Below are positions 33,320-44,575 of a stretch of DNA of 64,000 nt, in pieces (within the stretch, counting starts at the first letter, position 1; the number at the start of each line of letters is the position of its first letter). The stretch is taken from assembly GCA_035771165.1 (NCBI GenBank), contig JAWNZC010000001.1, forward strand, positions 2,908,001 to 2,972,000, written 5' to 3'. A model generated the notes under the pieces. It did no database searches. It was not told where the DNA came from and saw nothing but the letters and a program-made list of their open reading frames with translations. The translations under genes and the position numbers were made by a program. This DNA is from Paragorgia papillata (lineage: Eukaryota > Cnidaria > Anthozoa > Scleralcyonacea > Coralliidae).

Positions 33320-33575
33320 GTTACACGATGCACTAGTTTTTCGTGAAATCGGTACGAGACAGGTTTCAATCAAGACAGCTAGATTGCAACGTGTAATTAC
33401 ACTCCCTTGTTTAATTATGAACCTGTGTCGCTTTGCATTGCGAGACACGGTTTGTGAAACCTATCTCGCGATGGAAATCGACACAAATTCATAAAACGAG
33501 GGGGTGTTACATGCAATCTGTCTTGAAACCTGCATGTCCCGCAATAGCTTTGCAACACAGGTTTCACAAATCGTT
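33320..33575. mobile_element. Degenerate fold-back
   Basis: Left gacaggtttcaatcaagaca, gattgcaacgtgtaa, right ttacatgcaatctgtcttga, aacctgcatgtcc are imperfectly inverted, with a central pair cctgtgtcgctttgc / gcgagacacgg. Likely an old MITE. Confidence 0.5.
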
Positions 33576-33580
33576 GAATA

Positions 33581-34442
33581 CAGCCGAACCTCTATTAAGC
33601 GGCCACCTTCGGGGAATGACTTTGCGGCCGCTTAATAGAGGTGGCCGCTTAATAGAGTGACGCCAACAATGGGCCTTGGGTGTGGTCAAATGTCCTTTTA
33701 TTCAATTCTAAAACACTGATAATAGTAACAAGTAGACTTTGAAAAAACCAACAGGTAGTTAACAAAACAGTTTTCAAAAACCGAAAAAATAATAAAACAA
33801 AGGAGCAACGAAACGAATAACAAAAATGCCACACGTTCGATGCATGTATACTGACGCCTAGCAAGTTATGTTGGCTTAAAATAGTTTGATAACTATTTTG
33901 TCTGTCTGTCTCTGCGGTGCACTGAGTTTCAAAGCGCAAAGCAAGTAATTTGTCTTTGAAATTGATGGAGCTAGCTCCTCATATCCATGATACTGCACGT
34001 GAGTAAAGTAAAGTAAGAGTAGTGTTTCTCTGCACCGGACATGCAGATATTTTTATTACAGACAATGTTTTTGAATTTGATTACATGTAAACTTGAGGCA
34101 TGAGGTTTCAAGTGACATGTGTTGAATGAAATACATGCACTTACTGACAGCAACTAAGTGTTCTACCATGGTCTCTTATTTAGCTGAAGTTTTAGTTTCG
34201 GTTCTCTTGCGGTAAAAATTGTGCCTAAGATAAATTAAGCTGGCCGTTTAATACAGGTAAAAAACAATACGAAATACCAATTGGGACCGCTCGTAGGTGG
34301 CCGTGGCCGCTTAATAGAGGTGGCCGTTTAATAGAGGGGTAATCTATAGTAAATTACAGAGAATATTTTAGGGGTTTTGACAAGTGGCCGTTTAATAGAG
34401 GGTAGCCGCTTAATAGAGGGCCGCTTAATAGAGGTTCGACTG
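33581..34442. mobile_element. TA-flanked element, ends cagccgaacctctatt
   Basis: Left cagccgaacctctattaagc, right gcttaatagaggttcgactg, with TA on both sides: Tc1/mariner (pogo-like) boundaries. The motif ggccgcttaatagagg is repeated five or more times near both ends (33620-33655, 34310-34440). The 0.5 kb interior is non-coding as far as I can see. Confidence 0.75.
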
Positions 34443-35094
34443 TACCAGCTTTAGACAACGTTGGGTTTTTTCCAAAATTACTACGCCAACGAATTTGCCA
34501 AGTGGGTCGTTTTTGAAGCTATTCAAAACGCTCGCAGCACTGTTTTACTCAGATATAACAGATAAAACAATTTCTCCAATTTCATATTAAAAATCAGCTT
34601 GTTATCGTTTTCCAATTTGTTGTTTTTAATTGATTCGACATTGTTTAACTCGTTCCTTTCCGAGACTCAATCCCCTGCAGATGTGAATAAAATCGTCTGG
34701 CCCCAGCCAGTATAAAATACTAAGACCTTTTCGGACAGGAAAGAGCTAATCTACATTCCTATCTGTTATATGCAATTCACTAAATCTACAGTGAACATAT
34801 TTGGCGAAGATAGAATACCACCATTACGAGATTTGTATACATTTAACTCCTTTACTATAGTCTTCAATCACCGAGGGCTCTCCACTTGACAAGTAAAACC
34901 GTTTGGCGTTAGACAGAGTGAAGTACTATAAAGTCTGCTTGGTTCGAAAACGAACCTTGATACGGTAGGCAAAACGTTGAACAACGGTGGCGCTGCTTTA
35001 AAATGTTAATAATCTAAAGTCCCGAAAACAATTTTCCCGGTGGTTTATAAAGCGCTTAACAAACCTTGTTTTGAAAACTTTCAAGCCTATTTAA
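34443..35094. other. Repeat fragments, no gene
   Basis: Includes minus-oriented copies of the dispersed element at about 34650-34740 (aaaatcgtctggccccagcc) and 34865-34930 (gtttggcgttagacagagtg). Confidence 0.6.
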
Positions 35095-35390
35095 GGTGAA
35101 GTAATACGAGCAACAAATTGCTGCAACATTGTTGCGTAGCAAGTTGAATAGCGTTGTTGCACGTATTACCACCCACCTTAAACATTGTCACGCAACAATG
35201 ATTTTGTTGCAAGTTGAAACAGCATGTTGCAGCAAGTAGAACTGCAGTCTACTTTTTTCAACATTTTTTTTCAACTCACAACAAAATCATTGTTGCGTGA
35301 CAATGTTTAAGGTGGTAATACGTGCAACAACGCAATGTTGCGTTGCAAGTTGAAGAAAAATGTTGCCCGTATTACTTCCGTATTACACCT
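35095..35390. mobile_element. Fold-back rich in gcaacaatgttg motifs
   Basis: Ends ggtgaagtaatacg / cgtattacacc, inner arms taaacattgtcacgcaacaa / ttgttgcgtgacaatgttta, plus many ttgttgc / gcaacaa units. Typical MITE structure. Confidence 0.8.
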
Positions 35391-35514
35391 TCATGGAAAC
35401 TTTAATATTGGGCTGTTCTTGTCCTGGGATCAAATCTCGGTTTTGTCCGAGACTTTTGGTGCCAATTGCAGAAATGGTGATTTTATAGTTAGACAGTGTT
35501 AGCTAAACAAAATA

Positions 35515-36318
35515 CAGGGTGTCCCAAAAAAAATGCCCCCCATCCGTTTTTGTACTGCATCTTCTTTAATTTGGGTACTTCTTGTACCTGTAAATTTTCA
35601 TATCACGCCGAAAGCCCATCACTCCTTCTTTGTTGTCTGAAATTTTCAGAGCGAAATAGTTATCTACTCGCTTCCTGGAGTCATTCAAAGAGGCAACATC
35701 AAAATTTGAACTTGTCCAAATTATGCAAATTATCTATGCTACCTACAGATTTGGAAAAATACAGGGTGTCCCAAACGAATGTCGCCCATCCCGTTTTTGA
35801 CCACAGCTTTGTTTGAGTGCGGAATACAAGTTTTGAATACATATGCATGTGAAAACTGACCACAGGGGAATAAAGTTTGATTCCAAATGAAGCAATGCGG
35901 CATCAAATCATGTGGGGTTCCTTGGGGTAATAACAATGCTCATGAGAGTTCCATGCACATGTTCGCCATGTAGGCAGAAGTGCACTTTACTTCATCCGTC
36001 TTAAGATGGTTGGACAACAATTCACTCCCGAGGAAAGAACATTCATTGTACTTTCCTATCATGAAACAAGAAGCCCAACAAGGACAAGGGAAGCCTTTAG
36101 GAGAAGATTTCCAAATCTTGACGTAGCATACATAATTTGGACAAGTTCAAATTTTGATGTTGCCTCTTTAAATGACTACAGGAAGCGAGTAGATAACTAC
36201 TTAGCTCTGAAAATTTCAGACAACAAAGAAGGCGGGATGCGCTTTCGGCGTGATATGAAAATTTACAAGAAGGTGCACCTCATAAATGGATGGGGGGCAT
36301 TTTTTTTGGGACACCCTG
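35515..36318 (+). mobile_element. mariner-like deletion derivative with inverted half copy
   Basis: A copy with ends cagggtgtcccaaacgaatg (35762) and, inverted, tttttgggacaccctg (36318) carries a start ORF at 36006: MVGQQFTPEERTFIVLSYH, then TRTREAFRRRFPNLD, the N-terminal helix-turn-helix style region of mariner-type transposases. The catalytic part is deleted; the frame then reads on into the 3' end sequence. To its left, 35515-35745 is an inverted copy of the 3' half (about 36100-36318), so the whole is a large fold-back. TA flanks both outer ends. Confidence 0.75.
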
Positions 36319-36581
36319 TATAACCTCGGATTTAACCGTCGTCGACCACAACATTAGGGACTTTAAGATTCAGACAACGCACTACGGCTACGGCAGAAAG
36401 TTTAACAGTGGTATTAAATGGTGGTGTATTTATACATTCAAATTTCAAGATACATAATCGCACGGACTCGCCTTGTTCTTAAATTCTTGAAGAAAAACAC
36501 TTGTTCAATCTACGTTAGTCGCGAGAGTAATGTTAAGCTTTCCCAAGGCTTCTGTAGTGATTCAGGTTCCGCGTTGTCTTT
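36319..36581. other. No supported feature
   Basis: Short spacer without a recognisable element. Confidence 0.5.
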
Positions 36582-36848
36582 TAATGCACCTGTCAATGTC
36601 TTCCCCGCGGGGAGGGAGGGCGGGCATACCCAGGGGGATTTGACATTTTCGGTTTCCCTCCTGTCAAATGGCCCCTCCAAAATCACATTGTGCTGGAAAA
36701 AAATTGTCAAATCTCCCAGTCAAATTACTCCGCATGCGGGCAGGATCATTCAGACAAATTTCCCAGTCAGGGGCCCCAAATCATAGTCAAATCCCCCTGG
36801 GTATGCCCGCCCTCCCTCCCCGCGGGGAAGACATTGACAGGTGCATTA
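36582..36848. mobile_element. GC-rich fold-back, ends taatgcacctgtcaatg
   Basis: Near-perfect arms of about 75 bp: left taatgcacctgtcaatgtct, tccccgcggggagggagggc, gggcatacccagggggattt; right the inverse, ending cattgacaggtgcatta. The loop of about 110 bp has three cagtcaaa/gtcaaat motifs. Confidence 0.85.
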
Positions 36849-37289
36849 CAACGTAAAAATGCTTTTTCTACGTTGTCAACAGAGTCACGACGGCATGCAT
36901 GAAAATTACTCTTGGGACCGTCGTTTGCAAAAGCTCTTTATATATGACATAAAATTATATTGTTCAAACACGTTGCCGTAGTTGTAGTCGTTGTGTTTTC
37001 TTAAATCCCTATTGCAAAACTGGTTAACTACGATATCATTCATGGACAACGTCAACGCGAGGACGAGTTGTCTAATTGTTTTAGTATAAACCAACTCGAC
37101 AGTTGGACAAACTATTATTTTAAAGAAATAAACTGAAACCCCAGCAAAATGCGAGTTTTCGGTCATTGTTTTACATTTAAAACTTGATTCTTTTGCTACT
37201 AGTGGTCTATCACCAATAGACGATGAGTAGATAAGCAACTGATCAGAATTTAAATTTGTAACACTACTAAAATTTTGAGCTGGGTATAG
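36849..37289. other. No supported feature
   Basis: No gene or repeat recognised. Confidence 0.5.
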
Positions 37290-37314
37290 TTTATTTATTT
37301 ATTTATTTATTTGT

Positions 37315-37369
<55 letters not shown>
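37290..37369. repeat. (TTTA)n microsatellite
   Basis: About 20 tttat units with one tttg interruption, followed by an A-rich stretch (37440-37510). Confidence 0.95.
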
Positions 37370-37370
<1 letters not shown>

Positions 37371-37829
37371 TCAAATTTTAACACGGTAGCCCATCAAGCG
37401 CAAACGGGACGCGAAGACCCATGCGAGGCGCCCCCCCTCTAAAAAAACACAATAATCAACAAAAACAAACTACAAAGAAAGAAAATAAAAAAACAAAAAC
37501 AAAAAACAAACGCTGTGACCCGTCAGACCAACCTCCGACCCAGATGCACATCAAGAAAAAGAGGGATCGCCAAATTGATCATTAGGCTTATTTTCATATT
37601 CTTTTTCCGATTCCCCCCATTTCTTGACATGCATCTAAGCCAGAAACCGGTCCGACAAATCACAGCACGCGAAACGCGACTCAAGGTCGCGCCATGTGGC
37701 AAGAACAGTCCTGTGCAAGTGGCCATGTGCACAGCATGTCTGTATCAAAGGTACTTAGCAAGGTTTGGTATCTTTGTTTGAGAAAGATACCAAACGGCCC
37801 CATGAATAAAAAATAGTACTATGTAAATG
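37370..37829. other. Unclassified; possible retroelement remnant
   Basis: Overlapping short frames (88 and 69 codons) on both strands without known motifs. The adjacent microsatellite and A-rich tract would fit a retroelement end, but that is a guess. Confidence 0.3.
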
Positions 37830-38392
37830 CAGTGCTGTAAAAGTTACATAACTTTTGTAACTAGTTACAGTTACAGTTACATCGTTAGAAAAGTAACTAG
37901 TTACCGATAAAAGTTACAATAAAAGAAAGTAACTAGTTACAGTTACAAAGTTACTTCAAAAATTTTGTAACTAGTTACAAAGTTACATTCCTTTGTCTGT
38001 GTTACTAGAATCAACAAAGAAATTACTGGTTTTTAGATGCCAGTACCATAATTATGTTTTTACAGCTAAATACCTAAATATAGTTGTCACTAACCAGAAA
38101 TAGTCAAATGTGTACATAATGTACCTTTATTATTATATCAAAACCATTTTTATCAAGAAAGAATGACATCCTCAACTGAATATCAGTAACTATAGTCACA
38201 TTTTTAAACCAAATATTGTAACTAGTTCCAGTTCTTTAAAAACATAACTAGTTATAGTTACTTCTTCAAAAAGTAACTAGTTATAGTTACAGTTACTTCT
38301 TCAGAAAAAGTAACTAGTTTCAGTTACAGTTACTTAAAAATGTAACTAGTTACTGTAACTAGTTACTTGTAACGAAGTTACTCACAGCACTG
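37830..38392. mobile_element. MITE made of gtaactagttac units
   Basis: Inverted ends cagtgctgtaaaagttac / gaagttactcacagcactg. Between them the palindromic motif gtaactagttac or close variants (aactagttacagttac) occurs more than twelve times, dense near both ends and absent in the centre (38000-38200). The end sequence cagtgctg recalls hAT-type termini, but no 8-bp duplication is evident to me. Confidence 0.8.
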
Positions 38393-38510
38393 TCAGTTAA
38401 TGTTCCTTATTATAAACTACAAATAACTTACAAATTAATCATACATGCTGTACAATGTCTACAATTATCTAAAATAGTTAAATATTAATAAGCAACTTCT
38501 TCTTAAAACA

Positions 38511-39310
38511 TTTAATGGTAAAATTTAGCAGTAAAAAAGCACGACGTTTCGATGCCATCTGGACATTATTTTCAAGTGATCATGAACTTAAATAATTACG
38601 AATAATACAAGTTTAAATACGAGATATGAATACATAGGGATTCGAAACCATCATTGAACACACAATTGGACTCGATTAAATCCAAACTTTTTACGTACTA
38701 TTTCAAAAATGAGTTCAAGTGTTTGATCACGGTATCAAAACACGAGAAAGCTAATGAATCTCGAGGGGCGAAACCCCTCGAGATTCATTAGCTTTCTCGT
38801 GTTTTGATACCGTGATCAAACACGCAGAACGAGTTTTTGAAATGGCTTCTCAAATGAAAGACAATGAACCAATGAGCCACCGTTGTGGGACTTGTGGATG
38901 TTTTGTGATACAATTTTACTCAATCGTATCGTGTTTCCTGTTTAATTAACATAAATGAAACACTAGTGTTTGATGAAGAAACAGATCAAACACTAGTGTT
39001 TGATGCAGTGCTTTACCGTGTTTCACAGCCCATTCACGTGACGGAATGGAGCTGTCTAATTGAGTAAAATTCTCATGAATTATTAATGAATTTGAGAACT
39101 AATTTTAAAACTTTTTAGCATTTTAATTATTTTTTTATCCATGAATTCTTTAGTTAATGGTTTTTTATTGTTTTATACTATTTATGTATTCATAATATCG
39201 CGTATTTATAAACTTGTATTATTCATAATAATGATTTAAGTTCACTTTAGAATGATGTCCAGATGGCATCGAAACGTCGTGCTTTTTTATTGCTAAATTT
39301 TACCATTAAA
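38511..39310. mobile_element. Fold-back with gcacgacgtttcgatgcc arms
   Basis: Ends tttaatggtaaaatttagca, aagcacgacgtttcgatgcc, atctggacat and their inverse at 39255-39310. A second, perfect palindrome is nested at 38719-38823. Confidence 0.85.
38719..38823. repeat. Perfect 50-bp-arm palindrome
   Basis: Arms gtgtttgatcacggtatcaa, aacacgagaaagctaatgaa, tctcgagggg are matched without mismatch by the reverse complement, with a 5-nt spacer (cgaaa). Nearby gatcaaacactagtgtttga pairs (38973-39002) are also self-complementary. Confidence 0.95.
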
Positions 39311-39517
39311 TATAGTTTTAAAATGTTTAAAGTAATATTAATATAGTTTTTCAATTTTTATTATACTATATATAGCTATTCTGTACATAAAAAAGTTGAA
39401 AAATTGTAAGAATATCATTAATTAGTTATATTCGATACAACGTTATTTCGTTCGTATATATCGGTTGTTTATTCCAGACCTTAATTTGCACCTAAATTAT
39501 ATTTCTCCTGAGATTAA

Positions 39518-39862
39518 AGCCCCGCACAGACAACCAAGTTTTCCTTGACAGATTCCTTGGTAGCTTTCCTTGCTCGTGTGTACGATGAACAATTTTTCCC
39601 CCAAACATTTTCCTTGACAATTTATAATTGCTCATGTGTACGGTTGGACAAGTTTTCCTTGACAATGGTCGCGTAATAAGCTTCGGAGATGATCTTGTCA
39701 AGTTTTCCTTGACGACTATATACACGAACAATTTTCCTTGTTCAAAAGCTGGCATGGCCAGCTTTTGAACAAGGCTCTTTGTCAAAGAAAAACTTGTCAA
39801 TTTGTGTCGTACACACGAACAAATAAAACTTGTCAAGGAAAACTTGGTCGTCTGTGCGGCGC
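39518..39862. mobile_element. Fold-back with caaggaaaacttg motifs
   Basis: Ends agccccgcacagacaaccaa / ttggtcgtctgtgcggc, flanked by TTAA-like sequence (tTTAAag / cTTAAg). Arms are full of ttttccttgaca / gtcaaggaaaac units. A central pair, cttgttcaaaagctggc / gccagcttttgaacaag, is perfect. Confidence 0.8.
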
Positions 39863-40057
39863 TTAAGACAGCAATAATTAGATATATACAAATATGGTTT
39901 GAATGGTAAATGCGTGGAAAGTTTAACCTGATCCCTGTAGTGTATCACTGTTTCATAATATAACGACAGTAACAAAATCTAGACAACAACGTTCTTTAGA
40001 CGACAACGTTTTGGTTTACTAAATCTTAGTTCAAATATCAAAAACGTTTTTTCCCCA

Positions 40058-40210
40058 ATGTTTTTGCTGTGCAAGCTGTCGTAAGTTAAGTGTTAACCTC
40101 AGAGAAAAACTCTGAGCTCCAGACGGGAATCGAACCCACAACCTTCCGAATGCCAGCCGGACGCTCTCACAATTGAGTTTAACTTACGACAACTTGTACA
40201 GCAAAAACAT
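40058..40210 (-). mobile_element. tRNA-like core inside inverted repeats
   Basis: Arms atgtttttgctgtgcaagct, gtcgtaagtta and their inverse (taacttacgacaacttgtac, agcaaaaacat). Between them on the minus strand is a tRNA-like core: gagagcgtccggctggcatt, cggaaggttgtgggttcgat, tcccgtctggagctc, with a strong B box (ggttcgattcc) and a plausible anticodon arm. The A box is weak. Same family as 55808-56545. Confidence 0.7.
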
Positions 40211-42232
40211 ACGAAAAAACTTTGCCAACTCAAGCTGAAAACACTAATAACGTACAAAAGTCAAAAAGGTTTATCGATAAATAAGACCTATGAGGCTATG
40301 TCTCTCATTTATCGATAAACTTTTTCAGTGAAGTCTAGAACATTGACGTCAAAAGCCTAAACACTGTGTGGGTGGTTATAATTACCGCGCACTCGAGGAA
40401 CACGTGTTTTTGGCCCATATAAAAAAGAGCTCTATAGGGGGTGACAATTAAACAATGTTGATGTTATCGTTTTTAACTTCGAAAGTAATTTTCTCTCAAA
40501 TTAAAAAGACAACACCTGGGGGTTCAGGATGTGACGTTTTCCCTTCGTTGGGGTACGGCTAAATATTTTCGGGGTCGTCCATATAGCTGAAGTGCTGAAC
40601 CGTTGACATCGCCGGTGATAAGCCAATCTAGTTTTTAAAATAAACCTTGCGTATCCTGTGAGTGCCTCTCAAGGGTTTCGCGAATCAAAGAACTGAACGT
40701 TGTTCTTCAAGTTTGGTTCTTCGAATGTAACCTAATCTATACGCGCTTTTAGACATAAGAAATTATCTGGGACCCCAACTGTGTCTAGGTGGCTGTCAAA
40801 CGGCAGAAATTTATAAGTGTCATTTCTAAAGACATTGCCTATAAGTGAGCATTCTTGTGGTCGATTTAGAGACACAATTAACAAACTGAAGATGAACGTA
40901 AGTATACGCAGTACAGTAGTAGCAATACCTTTCAATTTTATTGATTTCGACCAATTCGATATTGATTTGGTGTTCTTTTTAACTCTGTGTATATATCTAT
41001 TATATGCGTAATTATTCGTCGGGCCAATTCGATTGACCGCCATAAAGCTGCCAGGGTTTTTATCTGGTCTCTTGGTTGGTCGTTGCCGAGCTACGAAATT
41101 CTCTTGGGAGCTAGTTGTCGTCTGTTGGTAACGATATTGTATTCTGTAAGCAAACTGAAGTCGAGCATTGACCGACAAATTCAGCCGTGTAGCCAACAGC
41201 TATCGTTTGACTCGAGATACGAACGACATTTTATGTGTATCTTTGTGTAAGCAATTAAATCGATTGACACATTCTAGGCCGGATTAAGGTAAATAAATTT
41301 AAATTTCGTAGACTGTTTATCCCGTTATACGTCTTTGTATGTTTTATGGGCTTTTAATTTGAAAGTGCAGTTGGAATGAACGGGAAAGACGATGTGTTAT
41401 TAAAGATCATATGTTTATAATTTATCGTGCTGTCTATAGTATATACTGTTTAGCTTTTTCCGTTTGTTAAGCTATATCACATATTTCCCTTCTTCGAAGT
41501 GGTTTCTAACGGTTTGCAAAGGCTTAAAGACGACAGACTATGTTCCTCTTTGGTGGCCATACTCTCTTTTCGATTTGCTCGCCTCCGATATTTTTTTTTT
41601 AATATTGTTGTTATCTTAGCATTCGCGGCTGTGCATTTGTCGACAGCTCAACTTCGCACTTCGCAAGTGTTCAGTGTATATATATGCACTCCTATTTGAT
41701 TTCACATTTCAATGGACCACAAGCAAGCCTATAGCCTACAACACTCGTGTGTCAGCCGAAACACCGGCTTAAATGCTTAAATCAACCGAAAGAGTTTAAT
41801 ATCTTGTGTTTAGTTGTGAACTATTTTTCACATGCAAACGATATTATGTTATTGAATTGGGAAAGCAAAGTTATATTATACGTTTCCCGAATACCCTGAT
41901 GACAGACAAATCGCTGCTTTGGTCTTGATAAAGTCGAAAGTCGTTTATTAAATTTATTTGCTTCGGTTGAGGGCTTCAGAACACACTGTGGTTGCAATGA
42001 AGGTGTTTAGTGGTGTTATCAAAACTCATCTGCTGTCTTGACAGTCTTGTGGCTTTGTGATCGGTCTCCACGGTAATGTTGTTATTATAGAAACTTTAAT
42101 ACTATGGGTCTATAGCACGTACCATATACATGCTATTGGAGATTGATGTCACATCCTTATTTGCTTCGTGCTTGATGCGGAATATTGACAATGTCAATGA
42201 TTAAACGCATGAGAGAACGAGTGAAAGAGAGT
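40211..42232. other. No confirmed gene; possible leader exon
   Basis: Includes a short palindrome (gtttatcgataaataagacc / catttatcgataaac, 40270-40320). The frame of 154 codons at 40732-41196 (minus) has no recognisable feature. A possible promoter and 5' leader exon of the coiled-coil gene are listed separately. Confidence 0.5.
40414..40897 (+). promoter_or_regulatory. Candidate TATA box and 5' leader exon
   Basis: A TATA-like catataaaaaagagctc lies at about 40417. A strong splice donor, atgaac|gtaagtat, ends a possible exon at 40897. The next plus-strand acceptor with a good pyrimidine tract (tgttttcccccctttag type) is at 46201, just before the first coding exon of the coiled-coil gene. 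The link between the two is inference; transcript data would be needed to settle it. Confidence 0.3.
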
Positions 42233-42385
42233 GAGATAGCGAGAGAGTAAAGAGAGAGAGAGAGTAAGTGAGCGACTGAGTATATAAAAGAGACTGAACG
42301 AGAGAAAGGGAGAGAGTGAGTGAGTGAGAGGGCAGAGAACGAGACAGAGTGAGCGAGAGCATGCGCGCGAGAGTGAGAAAGACAG
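42233..42385. repeat. GA-rich simple repeat
   Basis: Degenerate gagagagagtaagtgagcg-type purine-rich repeat on the plus strand. Confidence 0.85.
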
Positions 42386-43390
42386 ACTAGTGCGTCGGCT
42401 TGTTGTACTTGTACATACATCAGATATTAAATGTCAAGCTGCTTTTATATATATTATATAATGGCGCGTTTCATAGTATATTTGATGTCGATGAAAGTGG
42501 AAGATCACACATGCGTAATTAATTGCCATATAGTTCATATATTTCTCTGTGGGTAAATATACATAGCTGTGTCGGTCTACTGTCAATGTTTAACTCGAAA
42601 CTAGAATCGTCTGGCGTTAGCCAGTCTAGAATAATTAGATAGCAAAGTTTTTTGGCCAAGTCGGACAGGAAAGAATTGACAGTCCACTTAAGAAATAAAT
42701 AAGCATGCACTTTAATTACAATATGAACGACCATTCTACGAATATACAAAGTTGGGGGCTTTTTGTATGTCAAATACATAACAGACGGCAGTATTGTTAA
42801 AGTACAGTACTTGTGATACTCATGGATGTAACTGCGTTTTTATTTGGCGAAAATCCTCGGGATCTAGGAATGATTTTAGCTGAGAAGATCGAATCGGAAG
42901 AGTTTAATATGTAAATCAGGAAGATTTTGTATCAATTTCTACAACACCTGATTAACATTCCTTTCGTTTGAGCTTTCTTCATGAATTAGTAATGATCTCA
43001 CAACTTTATTTAAACCGAAACACTGTGCAATCTAGTGAGGAATTCGTGGTATTTGACAATTCAGTTTAGCTTTGGTTTGTTTTGGCTTACCTAATTAGCC
43101 CTTATTGCGGGGCGTTATAAGATGACACCTCTTCTAGAATTGCCGTAGATGGCATATTAATTCACGTAAATTAAGGTAGTTATAAATTATTTCGAGAGGA
43201 TTTTCTCCTTTCTTGTATTTATAGACCTTATTCAAAAATGGCCACCGAATTAAATTTATTTTATATACATACAAATTAGCCCTTATGAACTCGCTTTCAT
43301 GTGTGAAATTCAAAATAATTTTTACTTTAAAACGAGGTCATAAGGGCTAATTTATATGCACATAAAAGAATTCTAATTCGGTGGCCATTT
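42386..43390. other. Repeat fragments, no gene
   Basis: Holds a minus-oriented dispersed-element copy (aatcgtctggcgttagccag, about 42605), a fragment of the 31-kb family (gtaaatcaggaagattttgt, about 42912) and an inverted pair around 43210-43395 (ttattcaaaaatggccacc / ggtggccatttttgaataa; aaattagcccttat / ataagggctaattt) marking a MITE of about 190 bp. Confidence 0.6.
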
Positions 43391-43394
43391 TTGA

Positions 43395-43905
43395 ATAAGG
43401 TGTATAGGTCTTTCGCGCGCATTGTTGTTGTGGAACAACTTTATCTTTTTATTCTGCCTATTAAACGCCAGACGCTTTCACGCGCCAAAAGGAGAGGTCT
43501 CGGAGGAGAGGCTGGAAAGCCATGGGAAAGGGTTATTAAACGCGCTGTCCCTTCCGTGCGCATTGTTGTTGTGGAACAAGAAACAACTTTATCTTTTTAC
43601 TCTGTCTAACGCTAGACGATTTTACTCGTCAGGGTTATTAAACACACTGTTGATTAACCCTTTCGTGCGCATTGCTGTTGTGGAACAACTTTATCTTTTT
43701 ACTCTATCTATAAATGCCAGACGATTTTACGCGCCAAAAGGAGACGTCTCGCAAAGCCATACAGGAAGGGGTTATTAAGCACACATTTAACTCTTTCGTG
43801 CGCATTGTTGTTGGACAACTTTATTTTTGTACTCTGTCTATAAACGCCAGACGATTTCATTCGTCAAGGCTCAAGGCCAAGGAGAGACGTCTCGGAAAGC
43901 TTTGC
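43395..43905. repeat. Four tandem copies of dispersed element
   Basis: Unit of about 130 bp: cgtgcgcattgttgttgtgg, aacaactttatctttttact, ctgtctaacgccagacgatt, ttactcgtcagg, gggttatta. The copies at about 43412, 43555, 43662 and 43797 share the core seen at 20612-22340. Confidence 0.85.
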
Positions 43906-44575
43906 ATGAAAGGATTATTTAAAGGGTTGTATATGCTGTACTATTTATAGCAATTCCGACACAAACAAAATTACAAAATTGTCTTAAAATCGCACAAAGG
44001 CTTGGAATAACGGTTCTAAAAGATATAAAAACCCAAAAATAATACTAGAAATCCGTACAAAAGTGCGGTTATAAAATTGTCATTGAGCGAGATTGAAATG
44101 GTTAGAAATGTGATATCTTGATGTCTGTTAGCCCGGCATAGCAATCAAGTTTAGGTCAATCTGTCTCTGTTTGAAAACCTGGTCTTGAATGTTCAGAAAT
44201 CAACCATAGTCGTTAGGTGACTCGTTTTCATATTTGGCCTAATGTATACAGCTTTTATTTCGAGGCGTGGAGCTGAAATTGAATATAAGACGCATTGTCC
44301 TAACGTCCAAAAATGGTGACAGCCGAGTGGATTACGTCGCGAATTCGACATGACAGTAAATTTAAATGCATACTTATCCTGCTTAAATAGAATATTCTTT
44401 AACCCCTTGACCTTTGTTTTCTAGAGGCTCTTACTTTACAAGTAAAATTGTCTTGCCACAGACAGAGTAAAATAACAAAGGGATCGCTTCTGACTCCGAT
44501 GGGTGGGAAGGGTTAAGAAAACAAAATATTTCCTCTTAAGGTTCTAGTTAAGTTGTCGGTTATGTTTCTAGTTAA
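43906..44575. other. No gene; one repeat copy
   Basis: 44397-44518 is a minus-oriented copy of the dispersed element. The rest is unassigned. Confidence 0.55.

Noticed and set aside
40098..40177. Functional tRNA gene on the minus strand
   Set aside because: B box and anticodon-like arm are good, but the A box and acceptor pairing are poor and the core lies within a repeated inverted-repeat element.
40732..41196. 154-codon minus-strand open frame
   Set aside because: No recognisable domain and no supporting splice or start context; it also overlaps the candidate leader exon on the other strand.
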